Shown one piece after another: positions 11,562-22,439 of a DNA stretch of 64,000 nucleotides; the first letter of the stretch is position 1, and each line of letters opens with the position of its first letter. Location: NCBI GenBank assembly GCA_018398575.1, contig JAGTXZ010000019.1, positions 496,001-560,000 of the forward strand, in the 5' to 3' direction. The position numbers and the translations under genes are program-made. Source of the DNA: Ampelomyces quisqualis. Its lineage: Eukaryota; Ascomycota; Dothideomycetes; Pleosporales; Phaeosphaeriaceae. The notes under the pieces were generated by a model, which had not been told where the DNA came from, ran no database searches, and worked only from the letters and a program-made list of their open reading frames with translations.

Positions 11562-12902
11562 AGCGTTGCTACAGCAGTAAATAGGTAAGGGTTAGGTTAG
11601 AGTAGAGTACCTTTACGTAAGACCCTATACCTAACCTAACCCCTACCTATTTAATTAACGCTAAAAGTAGGTAGAAGTTAGGTTAAAAGTAATTAATTGC
11701 AGGTGAAAGTTAGGTTGCATAAGTTTTACGCAATTAAATAAAATTTAAAGTATATAACTACTAATTTTATAAGATTAGGTTTCTAAAAATATGCTAAATT
11801 TTACAAGAGCAAAACTATGCTAGGGATATCAAAAATAGCACAGTAATTACAAATTTTTATTACAATAAAGAGAGAATTAGGTCTTTATTTCTAATATATA
11901 TAAAAGTAGAGGATTCTAGATCTTCTACGCAAATGCTTAATAAGAGCTAAACTTCTAATAGTACTTAAGCGCAAGTCTAACATCCTTTACCTGTATAGTA
12001 ACTCTTTTTGCGTAGATTACATTTATATTTGTATCTATATTTAGTTAGAATTTTGTTAAAAAAATAGGGTTAAGAAACAAACCCTTAAAAAAACTAACTA
12101 TATAGGCCTTAGCAGCCTCTTAAGCTGCCTTAACAGCTAATTTTTAGAAGCAAAGACTACAACTAGTGCTTTAAACGCATTCTTAAGCTATTTTGCGCAA
12201 GAGTTACTAGAAGAGCAGCTTACAGATAAGGAGCTTAGTAGACCTCTAGTATTAGTAGATCTCTCTAAGCGACACAGCTTTGCGCAGTAAGTAAATAAGC
12301 GTATTAAAGAATTGTAATAACCTACTACCTAGCTTAAAGTGCATTTTTTTTTAAGAGCTACTTTTTAAGTTTTTGCAGCTAGGCTTTTTCTAGCAGATTT
12401 CCTAGCAGGCTTGCTAGCTAGGTCTTTAGCAACTATAGTGCCTCTAGTAAAAGTGTCCTTAACTTTAGATTTGCGTTTTTATAGAGCTATAGTTATAGTG
12501 TTATAGAGTTGTAGATTTAATATTATAATAATCTAAGTTGTTTTAGTGCCTAGTAAATAAGCAGTAAGCAGGCTTAGCGCAGGAAATTAGGTCTTAGCGT
12601 AAAATTTCTGCAGAACCTAATTTAAAACTGCTAGCGCTACTAAAAGACTAGAACGTAATAAAAAACTATGTTAACTTACAGGCCTACTTAGAATTGCGCT
12701 AGCTTTTGTTCTAGCTATATATTAAAATTAAAGAGTAGATTTTTATAGACTTATTAGTTGTTTATATAAAATAGACTAAAAGGTAGTAAGCGCAGGCAGT
12801 AGGTAGAAAGCACGCTAGTAGCCTGCTTGCGCATAAACTAACTTACTGCGTTATTAGTTGTAGGCTGCTAAAATAAAATACTAAAGCTACACGCCTGCAA
12901 TA

Positions 12903-12946
12903 GTAACACGCTTTATTACATTACTTTATTACACTTAGCGCTATAG
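12903..12946 (+). other. intron-like segment 1 in hAT gene
   Basis: Starts GTAACACGC, ends CTATAG and contains paired TTATTAC motifs. The same site in the inverted hAT copy (about 35,100) keeps both ends, but that copy has RIP-type changes. Confidence 0.45.
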
Positions 12947-13417
12947 AATCTGTTAAATCTAAGGAAATTAAGGTTGTTAACAAGCCTAAGGGCTTTCTAC
13001 TGCCTATTCCTATTAGAGTTTTACTAAATTTTAAGGAAGAGAAGTAGGCTTAGCTTACAATAGTAACATTCTTAGAACTTTACTTTAAATTATACTTATT
13101 TGTCTAGGGTTTTGCTTCTAGAGATAATAAGATTAGCTATATCCTTAACTCTTGTAGTAGTAATACGCTAAAGCAAGGCTAACTAACAAATTTTAAAGTT
13201 AACTCTAGTAGGTAGCTTAGCAGCAGCGCTATATAATCTAGGAAGCTAGCTGCTATTGCAAAGGCTAAGTCCTTAGACTAATTAGCTAAATACTAGCTTA
13301 AGAAGAAGGTTAAGAGAGGCAATAGGTACAAGGCGTTGTCTCTAAGGTAACAAGCTAAGAAACTTAAGTATAAGCTTAAGGCTTAGGCAGCAAAGCGTTT
13401 TAATAGTAAGCAATCTA

Positions 13418-13465
13418 GTAAGTTATTACACCTTTTTATTACATTATTTTTACTAACATGCAAAG
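13418..13465 (+). other. intron-like segment 2 in hAT gene
   Basis: A 48-nt segment with 5' splice site GTAAGT, a perfect TACTAAC branch site and an AAAG end. It has paired TTATTAC motifs 14 bp apart directly after the splice site. The homologous segment in the inverted copy (about 34,580-34,625) keeps GTAAGT and the motif pair. Confidence 0.65.
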
Positions 13466-13796
13466 CTAAGTAGTTAACAGCCTCTATTGCTTAAGTTAAT
13501 TAAAAATAGAAAGCTATCTAAATTAAAATTAATATACGCGCCTACAACATTGTTATAAAAGAGTCTTCTACAGCAACTTTAGACTTAAAGTAAAAAAAAT
13601 TGTTAGCTTAAGCTTATACTTGCGTTTATAGGCCTAGTAGGGCTGTAGAGAAGATACTCTAAAGGGAGTATACTTATAGGCTACACCTTCTTAAGAGAAA
13701 TAGCTTTAAGACACTATAGGCTAAGGCTAAATAGCTTAAATTTTGCAATAAGCTAACACCTAACAAGTTAGCTCTAGTAACTAATTAGAATTAGCA

Positions 13797-13839
13797 GTAA
13801 TTTTATTACGTTATTTTATTACATACTTATTCTAACTAG
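13797..13839 (+). other. intron-like segment 3 in hAT gene
   Basis: A 43-nt segment ending TTCTAACTAG, so branch site and acceptor are adjacent. Here it starts GTAATT, but the inverted copy (about 34,205-34,245) has the canonical GTAAGT. Paired TTATTAC motifs are present. Confidence 0.6.
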
Positions 13840-14339
13840 TCTACTAGAAGGCGTAAGCTAGTACTCCCCCCTATGTTTAATTAGCCTCTAGAGCTCTATA
13901 GTAATATACTATACGTTAAGAGACATAATAAGACTAAATGTAAGGAAGAAGTTAAAGATTCTAGTAAAGAGCTAAAAGCATGCTACAAGACGTTACCTAA
14001 TAAATATAAAGATAAGGAGGATAAGGATTAGAGTAATAGCACCTAAGAAAGGTTCTCTAATAGTACTTAAGAGGGCTGTTTAGACGCTAAGTAACATGTA
14101 TAATTAAATCTACTGTATATTATTGCCTAATATAGTTAAGACCTAAAAATTTTGCTACTACTGTAAAACCTAATTTCTTAATTTCTAAAAGTTTAGCCCT
14201 ACTATCTGCCCCCTAACTAGAAGAATAACGCCTCTAGTAGAACGCCTACCTCTCTTACTTAAAGTAATGCTAAACTATAGTTTTGCTATTCTATTATTAC
14301 TATAATTACTACCCTCTTCTTACAAGATATTACTACTTT

Positions 14340-14375
14340 GTTATTACACTTTTTTATTACACACATAGACCTAAG
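14340..14375 (+). other. possible intron-like segment 4 in hAT gene
   Basis: It contains the best pair of TTATTACA motifs and ends CCTAAG, but the donor GTTATT is weak and the length of 36 nt is short. The extent is uncertain. Confidence 0.3.
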
Positions 14376-15522
14376 CAACCCCCCTTTACTTCTAGACAAC
14401 CTATACCCTAATCTGCCTAAAATACTCTACAAATTTATACTTAACGCTCTCTAAATTCTTAAGTCTAGAATCAAGAGAATAGTTACTGTCTTTAAGCAGC
14501 TAATTTAAGACAATGCTACTATATGTGCTGCATAGGATGCCTAGTAGCAGAATACGTTATAGGCCTAAGACTCTAATAATTCTAATTCTTAATAGAGTAG
14601 AGCTAAACATTCTGCTATTATATAGACTTAATTTAGAGAAGAGGCCTAAATTAAAAGCAGTAAACTACACGTATATTGCCTAAACTGTAGGCACATACTT
14701 TATTACCTAACTAATAAGTATATAAAAATAAAACACCTTAGCAACTACCTTTAGTCTAATAGTTGTAGAGAAGTTATAGAATCTATCTATATAAGGCAGC
14801 TACTTCTATTTGTTACACTATTACGTCTATAACTCCTGCAACTATTTACTACTTAGCAATTTAAACTAGAAATTGTACAAGTACTTTTTAATAAAAACTA
14901 GTCTTTTTAAATATTAGAGCAACTCTTATTTTACTACTTTGTAAAGTTTCTCTAGCCTAGCACTACTATACCTAGCTAATACAAGTTTACTCTTATACTC
15001 TAAGAATAATACAAGTAGGTAACTAAAAACCTTCTTTCTAATCTTAGTAAGTTAACAAAAATCTCAATTGCCTTTAATACCTAGTCTACTACTAACTACT
15101 TAAGCTTTTTAGCTATTAAAGCCTATTATATTAACACTAGTTAGTAGATAAGAGAGGTTCTATTAGATTTTGTGCCCTTACGTAGGCGGCACACTAGGGT
15201 TTCTATAGCATCTAATCTTATGCAGGTACTTAAAAACACAAAAACATTAAAACAATTACTAGCAGTTACCTACAACAACGCTTTAAACAATAGTACTCTT
15301 AGTAGAAGCCTAGAAAGCAATCTTGCTAATAAGAGGGTTTCTTAGAACGCAAAGGAAAATACTATACTATACCTTACCTATATTATTAACCTAGTAGTGC
15401 AGGATATAATAGCCTACCTAAGGCTAACAGCTTTACCTAAGATTAAAGAGGCTTAGCAGCTGCAACGCTATTACGTTTACTAGATTAATAATAGTATATT
15501 AGTGCTTAACTTCTTACAAAAG

Positions 15523-15573
15523 GTATGTTACACTCTTTATTATAATTCTTTATTACGCACTAAGCTTTTCTAG
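15523..15573 (+). other. intron-like segment 5 in hAT gene
   Basis: A 51-nt segment with donor GTATGT, the TTATTA...TTATTAC pair, a CACTAAG branch-like site and acceptor TTTCTAG. The inverted copy (about 26,000-26,050) preserves all parts and ends CTCTTTAG. Confidence 0.65.
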
Positions 15574-16200
15574 ATCTAAGCAATTTGTATTGCTATTAAT
15601 TTGTCTCTCTAACGTTTTAAACAATTCCTAAAGGTATAATCTAATATACTGCTTAAAAATTAACTCTGTATAATTTAAGATGTTAAGACTAAGTAGAATT
15701 TAACCTATAATATGTGCGATCGCGCCTGCTCTCTAGCTACTTATATTAACAAGTAGCTAGAGCAAGAGATTACACTTAATTAGGCTCTATAAGGTAGCAG
15801 TAGTAATTTACAAAACAATAACATAGTTATAGACTTTAAAGACCTTAAAAGGCTTTAGCTAGCACCTGCTAAGTAGTTACACTTTAAAGTAATAACACAT
15901 ATACTAGTAAACTTTAAAACAGCTACTAACAGAATTAGTAAAAGTAACACACCTTAGGCTCTATACATCTAGTTAATATATAATAGACTTTTTAACTTTC
16001 TAGATTAAATAATAACTAAGCTATCTAATAAGGAGGATAAGACTAGCTATTGCAAAGAGTAGCTAGCTGTAGTAAAGGCAGTAGCAAAGAAAGGCAAGAA
16101 GAAGTTATTAAAGTATTATTTACGCACAGATAAGAAATAAGAATATCTTTATAATATTGCAACTGTTCTTAATTTATCCTAAAAGCTTACTATATATAAG

Positions 16201-16256
16201 GTAGAGACTATGTTTATTACATAGGTTTATTACAGCGCACTGCTAATAAAACCTAG
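16201..16256 (+). other. intron-like segment 6 in hAT gene
   Basis: A 56-nt segment. The donor is GTAGAG here and GTAAAG in the inverted copy (about 25,310-25,370). It has a TTATTAC pair, a GCTAAT branch-like site and acceptor CCTAG. Confidence 0.55.
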
Positions 16257-16560
16257 GGTAATATATAGAGACTAGACTTTAAACGTATATACTAGCGTTA
16301 GTTCCTAGACTATATTAATTAATACAAAAACAACTCTGTAGCAATAAACAGAGACTACACTCTAGTTTATTCTTTGCAACTACAGCGTCTACCTAAACAC
16401 TAGTAGTTTAAGAGGCCTCTTTTCTAAATAACATAGTCTAGTAAGTTAAGCGCTAATCTCCCTTATAAAACTAACGCAAGTATTAGACTACTCTGTACAA
16501 AAGCTTTCTGCTACCTTAGTACTCCCTTAACTAGTAAAGAAGATAAAGAGGAGTTATTAA

Positions 16561-16775
16561 ATATACTTGTCTAGTAGCAGGCTAATACAGACACGTACCT
16601 ACGCCTAGCCTAGGTAGCTAAAGATATACTAGCTGTACAGCTTGTAGAAGTTAGAGTTAAGCGCCTGTTTAATACTGCAAGAGACGTCTTAAAAGATTAA
16701 CAGCACAGGCTTAGAGCAGAAACAATCTAAAAGATTATAGTTATAAAACACGCAATTACTAAGAAGGACGTACAA
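16561..16775 (+). pseudogene. hAT transposase C-terminal dimerisation domain
   Basis: Translated with stops read through, the segment shows Y-L-x-L-A, V-A-K-D-I-L-A-V, V-x-V-K-R-L-F-N-T-A-R-D and H-R-L-R-A-E-T-I in the order typical of the hAT C-terminal (hATC) dimerisation region. TAG or TAA falls where Gln or Trp would be. The same domain is found on the minus strand near 24,780-24,990 and, more degraded, at 39,490-39,660. Confidence 0.82.
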
Positions 16776-17492
16776 CTAAACTGTTTTATACTATAATTGC
16801 TAACTATAGGATCTTAACACAGCGCTAAGAGTGTCTAAGATCTACTTAAGCTTCTAAGTGTTATTAATTTTACTAGTCTAACTAGCTCTAGAATCTAACG
16901 TTTTAAGGATTAGATAAGTAATAAAGAGCAGAAGGGTAACAAAGAAAATAACATTAGAGAATCTGCAACGCCTTTGTATAGTGTACTACTCTAGACTCCT
17001 TAGTATAAGTAGCGCCTATAAAGAAAGAGATTAAGGCCTTCTTGTTTCTTAGACTAGTAAGCGTAATAAAAAAATGTAATAAACAGTAGCTCTTAACTAT
17101 CTAAAATAACTTAAGTAAAAAATAGTAATAAATATCTATAATAAGTAGGTTATAAAGCTAATTAAACAGCTGTAAGATTAGACTATTCCTGTAACAACCT
17201 TATTTTAAGATACACGCTAAAATAAACTTATTTCTTTTGCTCTACTTTACTTCTAAGTAACATACTTGTTACAGGCGTTAGATTAGAGGCGCTGTACAAG
17301 TATAACCCTATAGCAAGTACTCTAACTAAACTAACAACCTAACCTTAACACCCTAAGCTGTATACCCTAACCTAAACCCTACACTAGCCTCTACGTAACC
17401 CAAACTCTACTCTACCCCTCTTGTGCTTAACGTTAACCTAACCTCTACCTATAAGCGGGTACTCTAAACCTATTTACTAGCGTAAGCGTTGC

Positions 17493-18599
17493 ATAGCTTA
17501 CCTAAACTATTCTTCTACTAAGGTATAGGTTGTTCTAATTACTATTAGTAATATACTTACTAATATAAGTAGCCTAAGCAATCTGCGTAAGTAGACTGTA
17601 CAGATTATTATTAGCGTATTAAAGAGAACTTTTGCAGTAAGTTTTAAAGCTTTTTTAATCTTAGAAATAGCTAATTTGTTTATAGAAGCTAGAGAAGGCT
17701 TACGCGTAGCTTAACTAGTAGCTTAAGGCTGCAAAGGCCTTGTAGTAGGCTTAGAGCACTTTAGCTCTTACTAGTTTTAGAGTAAGCTTAAGCTATGTTA
17801 ATCTAACTTTTAGCTTGCTAGAAAAGAAGCCTACGCGTTCTACTTAAGGCTTTAGAGAATATAAGTTTAGTAGAGTATTAAGTAGCTTTATAGCTTAGGC
17901 TCTATCTACGCTAAGTAGGTAGTAGCTGTTATTTAGTTACTAGCGTTGTAGCTCTTTTCTACCTAACGCTCTATTACTTAAGAAGCAGCTTTAGGCTGCT
18001 TAGACTCTAATACCTAAGCGTTAAGAGCTAGCGTAAGATTAGTTGTTATCTCTGTTACCTAAGGTAATAGGAACAGTTAGAGATTTACTATCTCTATACT
18101 ATAGATTAAGGACTTTAGGTCTCTTAATTGCTAAGCGTTATACTTAGGCTTATAAGATAATTAACCAGGTCTTTTACTTTATAGAGGTAAGTTTCTAGAT
18201 AGTTTTGCTTGTAATTTAGCGCTTAGTAGTCTTGTTTTTATGTGTTTGCTCTGCTTAGATCTTATAGTAATCTTAAGCTTTAACAGTAAGTAAACTAGTT
18301 AGTAGATAGAAAAGTTAAATTAATATTTATGTTTTCTAATTATTATTTTATAAGTAACTTACTTATATTCTTAAGGTTAAGAAGCTACTTAAACTTATAA
18401 AATTGTTAATAGGTAAGATTCTTTGTAAGACTATTAGCTAGTATTAATCTAGATTCTAGATAGAATACTTAGAATAATTCTTTTAAGTGTTCTTACCTAA
18501 GCTATATGTTCTAAATATTAATATGCCTAAGTTTTGTAGATATCTGCTTTTTTTTCCCTATAACTAGTTAGATAGTTTGCTAATTATTACACTAAATAT
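17493..18599. other. degenerate AT-rich sequence
   Basis: A plus-strand relic frame resumes here after the hAT target duplication, but I recognise no domain. It could also include the 3' end and LTR of the minus-strand Copia relic that follows. Confidence 0.35.
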
Positions 18600-20990
18600 T
18601 CTAAAGGTCTTCTAGATTAAGCGTAAGCTCCTTAAAGAACTAGCTAAGCGCTATAGATTCTTTTGCAGCGTATTCTAGAGCAAGTAGCTTAGCTTCTATA
18701 GTTAAGGTAGTAACTAATCCTTGCCTTACAGCTTTCTAAGAGATTGCTTCTCTAAACAGAATAGCTATATAACTATGTAAGAAACGCCTAGTTACTTTAT
18801 TCTTAGCAAAGAAAGCGTCTCTACAAATACTTAGTTCTAGACTATTAAAATCCTTATACTTAATTAAACTAAACTTTGTTTAATACAGGTACATAATTAC
18901 CTATTTAACAGCTTTAATATATTTGTCTAAAGGATTAGTTAAGAAATAGAAAAGCTTTAAGACTTTATAGGCTATATCTAGTTTAATTATAATTGCAGTG
19001 TATAAGACTAATCTAATTCTTTCTTAATAGGCCTTAATTTCTTACTTACTAGCTTCTCTAGTATTCTTGTAGAGCTCCTTAGATAGCAATAGTGTTAGAG
19101 GGAATAATCTATTAGGTAGTCTAAATTTCTTAGTAATCTTATTAATATAGGCGTTGTAGACTAGAGTAATTGTTCTATCTAATCTGTTTTAGATAACTCT
19201 AATTCCTAGAAACTATTTAAATAGTCTTTAATTCTGTATTTTGTATTTGCTAGTAATTTTAGCCTTTAGATCCTTAGCTTTAAACTTGTAATCCTTGTAA
19301 TAGAGTAGTAGGATATTATCTACGTAAAATAGGACAAAGATTATTTAATTCTAAGTAAAGAATAAGTAGAGTTCTTCTTTAGATGCAAGTAGTTCTATCT
19401 TGCGCAGTAATCTTAAGAATTTCTTATACTACAGTAATAGAGATTCTCTAAGCCTATAGAGCGCTTAGTTAAGCCTTACACATAGCCTAGCTTTCTTAAA
19501 TCAATCTAGTAGATTATAGATTACTAGATTATTAGCTGTAATTAACGCGTTAAGAAAAGCTTTAACTACGTTATATTGCATAATTTCTAGATTTAAGTAA
19601 GCTGCAATAGCTATAGCAATTCTAAAAGACTTAGCTGCAAGAGTAGTAGCGTACGTAGTAAGTAGAAAGTCCTTCTCTTAGAGATCTACTTTTACTATAA
19701 GCCTAGCTTTACACTTTAGAAAGTAGCTGTCTTAATTTAACTTATATACCTAGACCTATTTTAATAGAATTAGTTAATTCTTAGACTTATACTTTAGAAT
19801 CTCTTTCTAGGTACCTTTCTTGTGTAGCTAATTAATTTCTTTAAGAGAGGTATCTAATAACAGGCTTTTTATTAGATGTTAAAGTATCTGCTTCTATATG
19901 TTAGGTAGCTTAGGCATGTTATCTCTATAAGCACGCTTCTTAACTATTTAGTAATTCTAATTACTTAGCATTACTATTATAATTATAGCGTTTAGCGTTT
20001 TGTAACTAGAGCGCTTAGTCTAAGCTTCTATAAGGCCTAGAAGAAAAGTGTTCTTAAAATTGTTCTTCTAGTAATCTATAAATAGATCTGCAATTTATAT
20101 ATTAACACTCTTACTCTCTATCTAATTACTACAATTCTTCTTGCAGTAAAGTAGTATGTATTAACTTAATAGTTTGTTAATTTTAGAAGCTACTTCTTAT
20201 AGCTAACAACTTAATTATATAAAAGAATTTATTAATCCTACTTTATCTAGAGCTCTAGAGTTACTACTTCTAGGTTAAGTAGTAGGGGAGGAAAAGGCTA
20301 AATGCCTATTCTGTTAGAAACCTATCTAATCTCTAGATACTAACAAGCTAGCTCTTTTAGGACCTAGTATTAGTCCTTAGCTATTAGATCCTACGCGCTT
20401 AATAAGCTTAATACTAGATTCTTAATCTAGTTCTAGAGTTGCCTCTAGTGTCACGAGCCTAGTATATTTACTTTAGTCTAAGAGAAATCCTAAATACTTG
20501 CTAGCCTTGCTAGCACTTCTCTTAGCTTCTGCCTTTTCTTCTTTAAAATTATAAGATTAGCTAGTCTCTATAATCCTTAGGATTAGATGCTTACCCCTAA
20601 GCTGTTACTTAGTAACCTTAGTAATTTCCTAGCTTAGTTAATCCTATAGAATAGGTAGGTTAATATCCTGCCAAGAATTATTAGGTTTACTAATATATAG
20701 AATATCTATAATCTTAAGCGCTTACTTCTTAGGTATCTTATCTTCTTAGTTACTAAGATAGAATATAGATTTATTTAAGGTAACGTCTCTTAATACAATT
20801 ACTTAATTAATTAATAGAACCTAAATGTAATAGATATTAGAGGCTTAATAGCCTACTAGGTATCTAATGTAGCTGCAAGAGTTAACTTTAAACTTGCGCT
20901 TGTTCCTGCCTACTGCTTAGTCGCAATTGAGAAAATACGCTCTGCAGCTATAGGCATAAATACTACTCTAATCTAGGCGTAGATTAGTAG
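18600..20990 (-). mobile_element. Ty1/Copia retrotransposon relic (pol region)
   Basis: On the minus strand the reverse transcriptase is recognisable. Near 19,440-19,500 there is L-N-x-A-L-Y-R-L-R followed by x-Y-K-K-F-L. Near 19,314-19,328 there is F-Y-V-D-N-I-L-L-L, the YVDD catalytic box with the second Asp changed to Asn. RNase H traces follow at about 18,650-18,830 (D-A-x-F-A, then R-R-F). The order RT then RNase H in the minus direction is that of Copia pol. Integrase upstream (about 20,300-20,900) is too degraded to be sure of. No LTR pair was found and the ends are approximate; an X repeat borders it at 21,106. Confidence 0.65.
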
Positions 20991-21105
20991 TCCTGTGCCT
21001 AGTAATTGCTAGCTTATACTATTAAAAATATTGCCTAAACTAGGCGTGCAGGACCTTATTTAGGAATTAAAAACTATAGATTTTTAATAGGCATATACTA
21101 TGTAC

Positions 21106-21937
21106 GTTAGGAAAACACAACGATAGCAACATCTGCAACATTGGCAACACTGTTAGAATAGTTAACTAGACAGTTCTTGACTGTACTTAACTGTCCCTAG
21201 GGTCCCCTATGTGTTCTAGCTGCCTAATTAGCCTAAAACGCTCAAATTGATCTACCTGATCTACTAGACCTGCCTGCCCTACCCGCGCCATTACGTTATT
21301 ATCTTCAAAACTAAAAATATAGAGCGTAATTTTCTCTTTAAAACCTAATTTTTAGATTTTTTATAGCTGCTCTTGTTGTTAAGATGCAAGGCAATGAAGT
21401 TTGTAGAGTTTTAAAGTTCTTTGCTAAGGCTTGTTTTTGCTAAAGCTCTAGCACTTTAACTAGATAATATATTATATTTTTTATTAAAGAAATAGTAACT
21501 AAAGTGCAGATTTTACTTTAGAACATTTTATTATAATATATTATATTGTGGGTGCGTAGATCTACTGTGTTGAACATACTTAAAGTTTTTTTTAAAAAAG
21601 CTTATAACTTCAACGCGCTATATCTCAATAAATAGAGCAGCTACAAAAATTCTGAATAGTGCATTTTAAAGAGGGAATTCCGCTCTATATTTTGGATTTT
21701 TAGGTTACTTATGTAATTATGAAAATACAGCAATACAGTCACGTGAGTAAAATTGGCGACATTGGCAACACTAGCGACACTAGCGACACAGGCAACACAG
21801 CTGACTTACTGTTAGGTCGCTAGCAACTAGAAGTAAGTAAAGCAACTTTGGCAAATTGTCTAGTAGACAGTATTGCTGTTGGGCCGCTGCAGGTTACAGC
21901 AATCAGGTTAATCAGATTAATCTTAAATTTTCCTAAC
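21106..21937 (+). repeat. X repeat, copy A (832 bp, complete, least mutated)
   Basis: Begins GTTAGGAAAA and ends TTTTCCTAAC, a perfect 10-bp terminal inverted repeat. Inside are further inverted arms: 21,313-21,372 pairs with 21,633-21,697 (GCTGCTCT...CTCTATATTTT type), so the unit can fold on itself. There is no coding potential. It keeps many CpA/TpG pairs, so it is less hit by RIP than its relatives. Other copies: B (split, 23,998-24,059 and 36,475-37,255), C (38,225-39,073), D (about 40,775-41,345) and fragment E. It may be a foldback or large MITE-type non-autonomous DNA element. Confidence 0.75.
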
Positions 21938-22439
21938 AAACGCCTTAAGCTTCCTTAGCTATACTACGTCTAAGAAATACTGCTGCTATATTATTTACAC
22001 CTTTATGTACCTAAGAATTCCCCCTTATATACCTAACTAATTAGAAAAGATTCTAATTAAGTATTAACTGCTTATCTAGGCGCTATAAAGACATACTAGC
22101 TCTTAGCCTAGTAATACTATTTAAAAGGTATAGAGGCTACATGTAAACGCTATATACAAAACTCTATTTCCTGTTAAAGATCTTATCTAAGACAGCTCTA
22201 AATCCTAAGGTTTTCTCTATCTATTACCAATTCCTAATCAGCCTATACAGCATTATATATAGATTTTAAGATATTTCTTAAAGATTATTATAGCTATAAT
22301 TAAATTATAGTTGTTATTAATTGTCTATTAAAGCAAGCTATCTCTATTTCTTACTACAAAACAATTAACGCTTAACAGATAGCTTAATTGTTTATCTAAT
22401 AGGTATACTAATTTAGCTATACGCCTAAAAGTATAGTGT

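Larger units (their letters stand above)
11570..17484 (+). mobile_element. hAT transposon, copy 1 (5,915 bp, complete ends)
   Basis: Ends are inverted repeats: TACAGCAGTAAATAGG on the left, and the reverse complement of TACGCTAGTAAATAGG on the right. The element is flanked by a perfect 8-bp target duplication, AGCGTTGC at 11,562-11,569 and 17,485-17,492, the hallmark size for hAT elements. Both subterminal zones carry arrays of GGTTAGG/CCTAACC-like motifs. The plus strand encodes a hAT transposase whose C-terminal dimerisation domain is recognisable at 16,561-16,775. Several intron-like segments with a common core interrupt it. The gene is dead from RIP. A second copy lies inverted at 24,060-36,466. 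Confidence 0.88.
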
